Assembly (NCBI GenBank): GCA_030065615.1
Contig: JASJDR010000011.1
Coordinates: 21,019 to 85,018, forward strand
Direction of reading: 5' to 3'
Source of the DNA: Xenococcus sp. MO_188.B8
GTDB lineage: Bacteria; Cyanobacteriota; Cyanobacteriia; Cyanobacteriales; Xenococcaceae
DNA length: 64,000 nucleotides
Under the pieces are notes generated by a model, which saw only the letters and a program-made list of their open reading frames with translations, made no database searches and was not told the origin of the DNA. Position numbers and translations under genes: made by a program. Below, piece after piece: positions 16,918 to 25,222 of this stretch. Every line of letters begins with the position of its first letter. Position 1 is the stretch's first letter.

Positions 16918-17264
16918 CCTAAAGGATAACGCCTACGGTGTACACAGAAGTCATGCCTTAACTTATCTGTTTGGTTTGACAATGGATCTTGCCCCCTAAA
17001 TCCCCTTCCTCGCGCGTTCCTTTGTCCAGAACACGGAGCTGGATAAACGGATTACAAATTCCGCAGGTTCGCTCGTCAATTCTGGGGGACTTTGAAATCT
17101 TATTCCCCCTACTCGCGCGTTCCCTTGCGCCTTTCGTCGGCGCGGGGTCGAGACCCTTCGGGTAGAGCTACGCAAGCGCCAAACTTGGGGGGCTAGGGGG
17201 GCTAGATTCATTATTTTGAAATTGATCATAAGATCTGTGTACACCGTAGCCTAAAGGATAACGC
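16918..17264. mobile_element. MITE-like element with 16-bp terminal inverted repeats
   Basis: Perfect 16-bp inverted ends CTACGGTGTACACAGA (16933-16948) and TCTGTGTACACCGTAG (17234-17249). Identical 15-mers CCTAAAGGATAACGC abut both ends (16918-16932 and 17250-17264). The 317-bp interior has GC-rich repeat strings (CAGAACACGGAGCTGG, shared with 39515-39530) and CCCCCTAAATCCCC / GGGGGGCTAGGGGGG inverted tracts, but no transposase. Confidence 0.65.
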
Positions 17265-17537
17265 AGGGTCGCTCGTCAGGTTAAAGGATTACAAATGAAA
17301 AATCGCCGAATTATTGAAAGAGAGTTTGAGAAGACGAATTGTAATCATTAAAAAAGAATTAGCTTTTTCTGCGTCATAGCCATAATTTCGCTGAGTTTCA
17401 ATTGGATATTATCAATAGCTCCTAGGCGGTATTTTGCTACTTAGTTAGCTAACAACCGATTTTCTGTTGCAGCAGTATAATGTAACTTCTTTTGGGATTG
17501 GAAGCAAAAGAAACAAAAAATTTAGGAAAATTCTCTA

Positions 17538-19493
17538 ATGCCAGCTAGTAATAGAATAGCCACCTGTATTGACTTACTAATACTAATATTAGCATTGGCG
17601 TTCATGATGTATGGCATTGGCAATTATGGCTTGTACGAGCCCCATGAAAGTCATTTTGCGATGGTAGCCCAGGAAATGTTGTTACGGGGTGACTGGATTA
17701 CTCCCCATCTCAATGGCGCTCCCTATCTTAATAAACCACCTCTGTTATACTGGCTAATCGCGATCGCGACAACTATTTTTGGCAATACAGAATTTGCTGC
17801 TAGATTACCTTTAGCTTTAGCTGGTTGGTTGGGAATAGTTATTGTTTGGCAATGGAGTCGTCAGTTATGGGGAATTGAAGCCGGAAGAATCGCAATTGTC
17901 ATGTTGTCGGTATCTTTGGGTTGGTTTATTTTTTCCCATCAACTTTTAATCGAGGTTTTACTGGCAACTCTGCTGATCGCCAGTAATTATTTTTTATGGA
18001 AATTAATTACTAAACCTCAATCTGTAGTGTATTTTTTGGGGTTTTATAGCTCTGTAGCACTTTGCTTTTTGGCTAAGGGATTGATTGGAATTATCTTTAT
18101 TAGTTGTGGCTATTTTGGGTTAGCAATTATCCATCGTCGCAAGCGAATATTGAAGCGAACTAAATTGCTCTTTGGTATTTTATTAATCTTGGCTTTAGTT
18201 CTCCCTTGGGCGATCGCAATTGAAAAAAATAACCCTGGTTTTTGGCATTATTTTATGGTAAATGAACATCTCAATCGTATTTTTGATTGTCGTTTACCTG
18301 ATGACTATAAAGTTTCTAAAATTAGTGCTTTAGGATATTTAGGGATTACCGCAGTTTGGTGTTTACCTTGGAGTTTATTTTTACCTACTACTCTTAAGTT
18401 TACTTGGCAACAATGGCAACAAACAATTACTACCCAGAAAATAATTACTGCTAAAACTAACAAGGATGCGATTATTATACTCGCGATCGCTTTTTTATTA
18501 CCGATAGTATTTTTCCTGCCTCTTTCGTCCCGTCTGCTCTATTATGGCATCCCTGCTATTCCTCCCTACATAATCCTCTGTGCTGGATTTTATAGTCAAT
18601 ATTTGATGACTAATAATCGTCAAGGTAACTGTAAATATTTATCAGGAATCACAAAAAAATTACATGATTTAAAATATCCCCGAAGTAAAAGTTATCTAAT
18701 TTATGGATTGTTATTTATTTTTATCGGACTAGTTTGTAGTTTAATGATTATTTTTCTAACTGATTTAAACAAAAATTTACTAGGTCTTAATTCTGATTCT
18801 CCCTTAATAAGTATTATCATAGTGATCGCAATTACTTTTGCTTTAGGCTGGCTAATTTCAGGGATTGCCATACTACAAAAAAACTATCCCTTATCGCTAA
18901 ATACTTTAGTTATTAGTTTCGTGATTATTTATATTGCTATTACTATTATTTGGGGATTTCATCAATATATTCGTTCTAGTAAAAATTTAGTAAAAATTGC
19001 TGAAAATAATCTGAGAATAGATACTCTTTGGATCTTCGAAGGTTCGCGAGAAATTGGAGCAGCAGCAGGAATCAGTTATTATCTCAATCAAGGAAAAAAT
19101 TATACTAAAACTAGAATATTTATTGATAACATAGCCAGACTTCCTAAGGGATGGTTATTAGGCAAAAATAATCAAGTTTATCGTAATGTTTTAGTCTTAG
19201 AAGATGGCGGTAACAACCGTCTTCCTCCTCAATTTCCAGGGAAAAAACCCCATTATCTAATTACCAAACAACAATTACAAACTTATTGGAAAAGCGATCG
19301 CCCTATAGTTTTTGTGACAGACTTTTTACGTCAGCCCAAAAATCCCGAAGATTCTTTAAACACCAATTTACCTGTAGCTTCAGGAAAACCATTATTTGTT
19401 ATTGGTCAACGGCGAGTATATGGTAATCGAGCAACAAAAAAAATCTTGCTTTTAAAGGAAAGGGCAAAGAGACAAGAGACAAGGAGTAATTAA
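17538..19493 (+). CDS. GT39/ArnT-like membrane glycosyltransferase
   Basis: 651-aa polytopic membrane protein of the GT-C superfamily, which transfers sugars from polyprenyl-phosphate donors on the periplasmic face. After the first helix comes GLYEPHESHFAMVAQEML, which carries the conserved acidic motif of the first periplasmic loop, then LNKPPLLYWLIAIATTIFG and AARLPLALAGW, as in the PMT/ArnT family. About 11-12 membrane helices precede a soluble C-terminal part (about 480-651). Length is normal. A possible small partner follows after 62 bp. Acceptor unknown. Confidence 0.85.
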   Translation: MPASNRIATCIDLLILILALAFMMYGIGNYGLYEPHESHFAMVAQEMLLRGDWITPHLNGAPYLNKPPLLYWLIAIATTIFGNTEFAARLPLALAGWLGIVIVWQWSRQLWGIEAGRIAIVMLSVSLGWFIFSHQLLIEVLLATLLIASNYFLWKLITKPQSVVYFLGFYSSVALCFLAKGLIGIIFISCGYFGLAIIHRRKRILKRTKLLFGILLILALVLPWAIAIEKNNPGFWHYFMVNEHLNRIFDCRLPDDYKVSKISALGYLGITAVWCLPWSLFLPTTLKFTWQQWQQTITTQKIITAKTNKDAIIILAIAFLLPIVFFLPLSSRLLYYGIPAIPPYIILCAGFYSQYLMTNNRQGNCKYLSGITKKLHDLKYPRSKSYLIYGLLFIFIGLVCSLMIIFLTDLNKNLLGLNSDSPLISIIIVIAITFALGWLISGIAILQKNYPLSLNTLVISFVIIYIAITIIWGFHQYIRSSKNLVKIAENNLRIDTLWIFEGSREIGAAAGISYYLNQGKNYTKTRIFIDNIARLPKGWLLGKNNQVYRNVLVLEDGGNNRLPPQFPGKKPHYLITKQQLQTYWKSDRPIVFVTDFLRQPKNPEDSLNTNLPVASGKPLFVIGQRRVYGNRATKKILLLKERAKRQETRSN

Positions 19494-19555
19494 TTTTGTT
19501 GAGGTACATGTCTGGGTTTTAAGATGAATTTAATTCAAATTTATTTACAAAGTAA

Positions 19556-19771
19556 ATGTCAATTGAACTAATTACTGTGATTGCAGGTGTTATCATCACC
19601 TGGTTAATATTTACATGGTTTATTAAAGTATTTCAGGCTAGTTTTAAAACTGCTTTAACTATCGCTATAATTCTATTCTTTTTACAAATGTTTTTTGGGA
19701 TTAGATATCAAGAAATTTGGCAAGAATTAAGTAAACTTGTTCAAGACTTGCTGATAAAATTCATTAATTAA
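19556..19771 (+). CDS. Small membrane protein, unknown function
   Basis: 71 aa with two membrane segments (about 5-25 and 30-50) and a short amphipathic tail. Pattern resembles conserved small cyanobacterial membrane proteins but I cannot name it. It shares strand with, and lies 62 bp after, the glycosyltransferase gene, so it may be co-transcribed. Its stop codon abuts the stop of the convergent decarboxylase gene. Confidence 0.6.
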   Translation: MSIELITVIAGVIITWLIFTWFIKVFQASFKTALTIAIILFFLQMFFGIRYQEIWQELSKLVQDLLIKFIN

Positions 19772-21451
19772 CTACAAGGAAAATACTGGCTTAACTTGAA
19801 TACGGGCTTCTAATATCTGTTGGACAACGGTATCTACTGCTTTGAGATCTGTCCAAGGACTCATAATAAAAGATTTCAAAGCTCCAATAGGCAAGCCATT
19901 AGCATAGCGTGCATAGCGGTAAGTAGACGTCCAAGATAAGAGTACTCCTTCACCCCGCATTGCTCGCTCATGGACGAGTTGAGAAATCTGCTGGTTATAA
20001 GCGTTGTGCTGCTGCAATTGGGCGTGATAATTAGGATCGTTAAGTTCTCGCTCAAAGGCTGATTCGGCATCTATACCATCAGGATAAACTCGAAATAATG
20101 TTACTGGGCCATAATTATAGTCGTTGAGAACTTGAATAAAGGGACAAGCCTCTAAACGCTCTCGCAACATCTCTGCCATTTCAACGATATGACCAATTAA
20201 AACTCGATAACCTTGCTTACCAAATAAGTGGATGTTGGCCACTGCTGCTAAGGGACTGGCACCAGAGCGAGAGCATTCCAAAGTGTAGTTTCCCGGATGA
20301 TAATGACCAAAATGATATAAATAAGGCATTTGTTCTGATTCACGACCGATCAGCATCAAATCTTGACGTTGCTTAACCAGAAAAAGACTGGAAATATAAG
20401 GGACATAACCTGTCTTGTGGAAATCAATACCTAAACTATCGGCGAGATGGAGACTGTTAATATGTTGTAAAGAATCTTGCAGCGAGCGCAGAGTTCGTGA
20501 ATGAAAACCCAGAGGATTATTGTCAAAATCATAATCCCGAAAGACAGTCCAAGCCCAACCGATAACTGAGTCGGCATGAATCCAAGGCGGCTGTTCTAAA
20601 TTATATTCTTTGACCAAGCGATCGCGTAATTGTGCGATCGCAGCCAGATCGTCAATCCCAAAGGCATCTGTAGATCCTAAGGTAGCTAGAATAACTGCCA
20701 CCTTTTCTCCTGTGTCAAATGCTTGTCTCAAATATTTTTCTAAGGCGATAAGAGACATTTCATTATCGCGGGTGGTGGGAATTGTTACCAGATTTTTAGT
20801 ACCTAAACCCAGCCAACCAGCCACGTTGAGACGAGTATAGTGAGAGGCGGCTGAAGCGACAATTTTTACATCTTCGCGAATCCCCTCTCTCATGGTTTGA
20901 CCACCGAGGATTTTTTCAATTCCCAGTTTACAGCCATATAACAGTGTTCCTGTGCCGCCAAAAGTAAACACGCCACCAGATTGTTGGGAATCGTAACCAA
21001 TCAGATCGGAAAGCATGGCTATAGCATCAATTTCTGCCTCAGCAAAGCGAGCTGAAGTTTCATCTTCGATAATATTGGGGTTATAAATTGCAGCGGCGAT
21101 AAAAGCGGTGATACTGGGAATTGTGGGAGAGGAAACTACATTAACTTGGGCATTGGGATGGGCCCAGACAATCATTCCCTGACAGTAATCGACTAACAGT
21201 TGGGTAACTGTTTCCACTGACTTCATTTCTGTGGGAAAGCACTGGCTAAGTCTAGACTCATAGGATTTTTCCTGGCGAATTCCCAACAGAGGTTTAGCAG
21301 ATTTCAAGCGATCAATGCGATCTAAAAAATTAGACATGGTATGGGCGAAGTAGCCATCCATAATTGGGTTAGATACGGGTGCAGGAAAATAAGTTTTCAG
21401 ATGCTCCAGTATCTCCTGATAATATTGCCTGATCCTAAATTGTTTCATCAT
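19772..21451 (-). CDS. Pyridoxal-phosphate-dependent group II decarboxylase family protein
   Basis: 559-aa fold-type I PLP enzyme of the glutamate/tyrosine/aromatic decarboxylase family. Seen: GVFTFGGTGTLLYG, the phosphate-binding loop region; IHADSVIGWAW with the conserved Asp that contacts the pyridine nitrogen; and DFHKTGYVPY with the Schiff-base Lys at about residue 347. Substrate not predictable; relatives act on amino acids such as glutamate, aspartate or tyrosine. Start is supported by an excellent AAAGGAGG site before the ATGATG. Divergent from the universal stress gene at 21717, sharing a 265-bp promoter region. Confidence 0.88.
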   Translation of the reverse strand: MMKQFRIRQYYQEILEHLKTYFPAPVSNPIMDGYFAHTMSNFLDRIDRLKSAKPLLGIRQEKSYESRLSQCFPTEMKSVETVTQLLVDYCQGMIVWAHPNAQVNVVSSPTIPSITAFIAAAIYNPNIIEDETSARFAEAEIDAIAMLSDLIGYDSQQSGGVFTFGGTGTLLYGCKLGIEKILGGQTMREGIREDVKIVASAASHYTRLNVAGWLGLGTKNLVTIPTTRDNEMSLIALEKYLRQAFDTGEKVAVILATLGSTDAFGIDDLAAIAQLRDRLVKEYNLEQPPWIHADSVIGWAWTVFRDYDFDNNPLGFHSRTLRSLQDSLQHINSLHLADSLGIDFHKTGYVPYISSLFLVKQRQDLMLIGRESEQMPYLYHFGHYHPGNYTLECSRSGASPLAAVANIHLFGKQGYRVLIGHIVEMAEMLRERLEACPFIQVLNDYNYGPVTLFRVYPDGIDAESAFERELNDPNYHAQLQQHNAYNQQISQLVHERAMRGEGVLLSWTSTYRYARYANGLPIGALKSFIMSPWTDLKAVDTVVQQILEARIQVKPVFSL

Positions 21452-21716
21452 GCAATCCTCCTTTGGGAGTCATCAACCCCAACCTCGGTGATTCTTAATT
21501 TCTTGATCTAACCTATTTCACATTTCATGAAGTCTAGTTACTTACTTTTATAGTAAGTGATTTACCTTGATCCCTAAAAATAAAAGTTATTTTTCTTGTC
21601 AAAAATAATACATTTGCTGGGAATTAATTCACAATATAGATAGGGAGGTTAATATCTTGCTGTGCTACTTAAGCAATGACCGTCTTCAATTTCAATAGAT
21701 CCCAAAGGAGGCTTTT

Positions 21717-22238
21717 ATGTTTAAGAAAATTTTAGTAGCGCTGGACAGTTCTTCCATGAGTGAACTAGTCTTTGCCAAAGCACTATTCTTAGCCAAACAA
21801 AACCAAGCACGTCTCATGCTGTTACATGTGTTATCAGCTGAGGAAGAAGACAGTCCTATGCCTCTACCTCCTGAAGTAGGCAATCCTTATTGGACTACAG
21901 TGAGTGAAGTCACCTTAGAAAGTTGGCTCAAGCAATGGGAAACTTATGAAAGTGAATGCTTGAAAAAATTACAAAAATTTACAGTTAAAGCACATCAGGC
22001 AAACGTAAATGCTGAATTCCGACAACTCCCTGGCAGTCCTGGTCGCACTATCTGTCACTTGGCTTGGAGTTGGCAAGCAGACCTTATTATAGTTGGCAAT
22101 CGTGGTCGTTCGGGACTCGGAGAGCTATTGTTAGGTAGCGTTAGTAATTATGTACTTCACCATGCTCCCTGCTCAGTTTTGACCGTGAAAAATTATGTTC
22201 AAGACAAAACTAAATCCCTCGATACTCAAAAAACTTAA
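21717..22238 (+). CDS. Universal stress protein (UspA family)
   Basis: 173-aa single-domain USP. N-terminal KILVALDSSSMSELVFAKAL and the ATP-binding signature near the C-terminus, GNRGRSGLGELLLGSVSNYVLHHAPCSVL (G-2x-G-9x-G(S/T) pattern), are intact, so it belongs to the nucleotide-binding branch. Ribosome site AAAGGAGG is strong and close to that of the divergent decarboxylase, hinting at similar expression strength. Role: general stress resistance; precise trigger unknown. Confidence 0.92.
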   Translation: MFKKILVALDSSSMSELVFAKALFLAKQNQARLMLLHVLSAEEEDSPMPLPPEVGNPYWTTVSEVTLESWLKQWETYESECLKKLQKFTVKAHQANVNAEFRQLPGSPGRTICHLAWSWQADLIIVGNRGRSGLGELLLGSVSNYVLHHAPCSVLTVKNYVQDKTKSLDTQKT

Positions 22239-22591
22239 ATTTTCTGGAAAATGTAATTCTGTATACAGACAAAAATTTATTTTTAATAATCAGATCGCTT
22301 AAGATCCAAGTAAGATTGACAATAAGAGAGTTTTCGTTGTGATTAAAATTTGTCCTAGGAATTGAAGTGTCTTGTCTGAATAACCAACGATTAGCATCGC
22401 AAGTAAAGTCAAGGATGAGCAATTATGCGATCGCACTGAGACAAGTTAATTACGGATGGCACAACTAAAACCAATTTATGTTGATCTCTCGTAAGTAATA
22501 GTATTGGGTTTGTCTCGCCAAAAAATACTAGTGAATCTGGGCGTGAATAACCGTACTATTCAAATTAGGAATAAAAAGGGAGATTCATAAC
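22239..22591. other. Gap without recognisable feature
   Basis: 353 bp between the stress gene and a small gene. Short complementary words (CTTGTCT near 22370, AGACAAG near 22438) are too far apart to call a terminator. No coding frame supported. Confidence 0.35.
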
Positions 22592-22807
22592 ATGATTGCG
22601 AAGCAAGAACACAAGAACTTTTTTATATTTGACTATTTTTTGGATGGAGAATTTCTCAAGTGGGAAGAAGTCGAAGTTGACTGTCCCGCTTGTGGAGAAG
22701 TTTGCTCAATTATTCTCGACGACGGAACTGAGATCCATCCCAAAGTTGTCGAAACAGAAAAAATCAGTGAAGACGAACTCAGAATCTATCTATCTTCCAA
22801 AGGATAA
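22592..22807 (+). CDS. Small acidic protein with a Cys pair, unknown
   Basis: 71 aa, acidic, with CPACGEVC in the middle, which may be half of a zinc site or a rubredoxin-like knuckle. Not recognised. Supported as a gene by GGGAG about 10 bases before the ATG and by a codon pattern like its neighbours. A DUF4278 gene follows 236 bp later on the same strand. Confidence 0.55.
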   Translation: MIAKQEHKNFFIFDYFLDGEFLKWEEVEVDCPACGEVCSIILDDGTEIHPKVVETEKISEDELRIYLSSKG

Positions 22808-23043
22808 GAAATAAGGGTGATTGCCGACAAAGACTCTATCAGAATTATTGTTGCTAGCGGTTCGTTAGAGCGGACTCGTAAAGTAATGCTTCTCAAATAC
22901 TTGTCTAACAAACCCCTCTATCTTCTCTACTTCCTTTTACCTGAAACTTCCCTACTTCTTCCCGATTTAATCCCGACTTATTCTCGATCCCTACCTAAAT
23001 TAGAAGAATAGTTAACAAGCCGGAACATCAGGAGATTTTAATC

Positions 23044-23217
23044 ATGCAACTTCGTTACCGCGGGACTACTTATCAAGCAGTAAATACAGTTGGATTAGTT
23101 GGATTAGGATTTACTGTTAGATTTTTGGGTCAAACTTATACTTTTCGCCCAAAAAATATTCAGACTCCCAAAAAGTCTGATTTATATAAATATCGGGGTG
23201 TTATTTATCAAAAATAA
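23044..23217 (+). CDS. DUF4278-type small protein
   Basis: 57-aa protein. It begins MQLRYRGTTYQ and repeats the motif at its end as YKYRGVIYQK, with an internal FLGQTYTFRP; this twice-repeated YRG-x-x-Y pattern is characteristic of DUF4278 proteins of cyanobacteria. Function unknown; relatives accumulate in some stress datasets but I cannot assign one. Ribosome site CAGGAG lies 9 bases upstream. Confidence 0.75.
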   Translation: MQLRYRGTTYQAVNTVGLVGLGFTVRFLGQTYTFRPKNIQTPKKSDLYKYRGVIYQK

Positions 23218-23867
23218 AGGGTCATCAATAATCCCAATCAAGGAAGTTGCATATTTCAATATCTAAGAATTAAATCGTTACAAAGTCTCCAAGGTCTTGA
23301 CATATCTAGCTTGTGAGATATTTATGGGTTTTGCGATCGCGAAGTACCTATCAGCGATCTCAAAGAGATCCGCAAAGCGGGGCGCAAATTGGAATAGACC
23401 ACTATTTATTGGTCGTTAGTGAATTATACCGACAACAGCAATAGAGGTATTAAAATCAAACCAATCGCATTGATGCTCGCATAGTTATATCAAATTAAAT
23501 AATGTTGGCGAAACATACAATTTAGGTAGGGGTTTGGCAGTGCCAAACCCCTACTCATCTTCGTTGCGCGTTCGCGATTCGGATTAAGGAAATCAATTTG
23601 CACCCTTCGGGAGCGCGATTCTGAGGTTTCATCATTGTGAAAAATAAGATATTGACTAATAATTATTCGGATTTTATTGTCTGTTTTAGCCCGCTAAACT
23701 ATTATTTAAGCCATATAAATACTATTATCTTGCGATATTTAGCTGATTCCAATTAGCCGATTGACTGATAAATATTCAGTAATGTTTCCCTTGTTTAAAT
23801 CGATTTTAAAGCTCTAATATTTATTTATACAACAAGTTACTCATTTAAGAAATACTTTTTGAAGATT
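23218..23867. other. Repeat-bearing gap
   Basis: 650 bp without a supported gene. It holds a 29-nt perfect hairpin (separate entry), a HIP1 octamer near 23335, and GC-rich repeat words around 23365-23390 and 23570-23620. No RNA gene recognised. Confidence 0.4.
23526..23554. repeat. Perfect 14-bp inverted repeat hairpin
   Basis: Arms GTAGGGGTTTGGCA and TGCCAAACCCCTAC separated by one base. This short palindrome type is common in cyanobacterial intergenic DNA. No T-tract follows, so a terminator role is unlikely. Confidence 0.6.
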
Positions 23868-24017
23868 ATGAATAATGAAATTTTAGTTACTCTAGCTGCG
23901 GTTTTAGTTCCTGTGGTGGGATTTTTCACTCCTGGAACCATCAGATTAGATATCGCTTTGGGTGCAGATATGGCTCTAATCCTAATTGTTATAGCAATTT
24001 ATAGCAATGCATATTAA
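23868..24017 (+). CDS. Tiny hydrophobic membrane protein (49 aa), tentative
   Basis: Frame of 49 codons: MNNEILVTLAAVLVPVVGFF, then a GADMALILIVIAIYS helix. Two membrane segments in so short a frame and a Gly/Pro turn suggest a real small membrane protein of the photosystem-subunit size class, but it matches no subunit I know. Ribosome site is weak (GAAG). Could be chance. Confidence 0.4.
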   Translation: MNNEILVTLAAVLVPVVGFFTPGTIRLDIALGADMALILIVIAIYSNAY

Positions 24018-24400
24018 ACATAACGGTAGAATATCTACTATCTATTAGTTACTGGTTACTAAGTAGGTAAACACATTTATTTGTATATTTTTCAAATGTA
24101 ATAATAAGTGGCTTTCTCCTCCTCCTTCCCCTGTCTAATAATGCACAATTAATTTTGCTCAGGTACTTAGTGTCGCTGCACGGAAGTAATAAGTAAGAAA
24201 CTTGATCAAAAAAAACGCCAACCGAGACTTTCTTGATCAAAGCCCAAAGTCTTTCAGTTCCAACGTTTTTTTTCGTTCATTAAGTTTATCTAAATGCTTA
24301 CAATATTGTAATTTTACAACTTAAGATGAACTCTACTGGCATACTTCTATTTTGCTTGTGACAAGTATTGTAATGCACTAGTAAACGGAATTATAGGATT

Positions 24401-24522
24401 AGAACTCTTGCATAATTAATTGAGAGTATTTCTATTAAACTCTATAAAACACTAATCACAATACATATGGCATTTATTAAAAGTCAATTAAACGACTGAA
24501 ATTCGTATTTGGCAAGAGGTCT
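24401..24522. mobile_element. MITE-like element, copy 1 (AGA(A/C)CTCTT ends)
   Basis: 122 bp with ends AGAACTCTT and AAGAGGTCT. The interior (CTTGCATAATT, TTTCTAT, CTAATCACAAT, TTATTAAAA, TTTGG-AAGAGGTCT) matches the copy at 34336-34448 along its length. Non-coding, no transposase. Confidence 0.7.
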
Positions 24523-24593
24523 ATTGATAGACATAGCAATTCCTGATTTTTCAATAGCAATCCTACTTTAGTTATGAGAATTGTAAAAATGTT

Positions 24594-24627
24594 TAGGCAA
24601 TAGATAATAGGCAATAGGCAATAGCAT
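24594..24627. repeat. Heptamer tandem repeat (GGCAATA)
   Basis: Several tandem AGGCAATA-type units. Short tandem heptamer repeats are a known cyanobacterial intergenic feature. Too short and unspaced to be CRISPR. Confidence 0.6.
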
Positions 24628-24701
24628 AAAAGTACTTTGCTGAGTTTTTCTCTTATATCATTTAGGATTACTATATTCAGTAAAAATCAGATTTTTAGAA
24701 A

Positions 24702-24968
24702 ATGAACACTCTTGACTTACGACAGCAAATTGAGAAAAATTTATCAGACATATCTCCTGATAATCTCGAAATTATAGCTGATTTTGTGGAATTTATTAAA
24801 GATAAACAAGAAACAATCCAACCCAATTCATTAGCAGCAATTGCTTATAAACCAGCTTCAGGACATTCTATTCTCCGTCGTACTGGAGTATGGGTGGGCG
24901 ATCACTTAGAAGACTCTGTTCAACTAGTTTATAAAACTAGAGATAAGGTTAAAATCTTTAGGGCGTGA
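24702..24968 (+). CDS. Antitoxin-like small protein (DUF2281-type pattern)
   Basis: 88 aa. N-terminal half DLRQQIEKNLSDISPDNLEIIADFVEFIKDK is the helix-turn-helix-like start of many cyanobacterial VapB/DUF2281 proteins; the C-terminal half has SGHSILRRTGVWVGDHLEDSV, the usual degenerate 'LL-x-x-G-x-W-x-GDDLE' tail. No toxin gene follows within 250 bp, so it is either an orphan antitoxin or works with a distant partner. Start ATG lacks a strong ribosome site. Confidence 0.55.
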   Translation: MNTLDLRQQIEKNLSDISPDNLEIIADFVEFIKDKQETIQPNSLAAIAYKPASGHSILRRTGVWVGDHLEDSVQLVYKTRDKVKIFRA

Positions 24969-25222
24969 TAACCTGCTTAAAAGTATCATGAATAGTCAGC
25001 AGAGTGAAAAAAAGCCTTAATAAAAGGGGCTGAGAAGTTATTGATAATGCCCCTAAATATAACTAAATATAAAATCTTGCCAAATTGCTATCACAAATGT
25101 TTTGCCAAATTTTTAACACCACGACAATATACTACATTACAGTCAATCAAAGCTTTTCTTGTTTTCGAAAAAGTCCAAATCTCAGCCTTCGGTAGTATGA
25201 CTGATAACTGATTATTAACTGA

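Larger units (their letters stand above)
24018..24701. other. Gap carrying a MITE copy and a heptamer repeat
   Basis: 684 bp. Apart from the MITE-like copy at 24401-24522 and the GGCAATA repeats near 24600, I see no gene or terminator with support. Confidence 0.4.

Noticed and set aside
22817..23011. 64-codon plus-strand frame starting GTG
   Set aside because: No ribosome site, Leu/Pro-rich low-complexity second half, and no family resemblance; more likely chance.
24594..24627. Short tandem repeats as a possible CRISPR array
   Set aside because: Heptamer units without spacers; no cas genes nearby.
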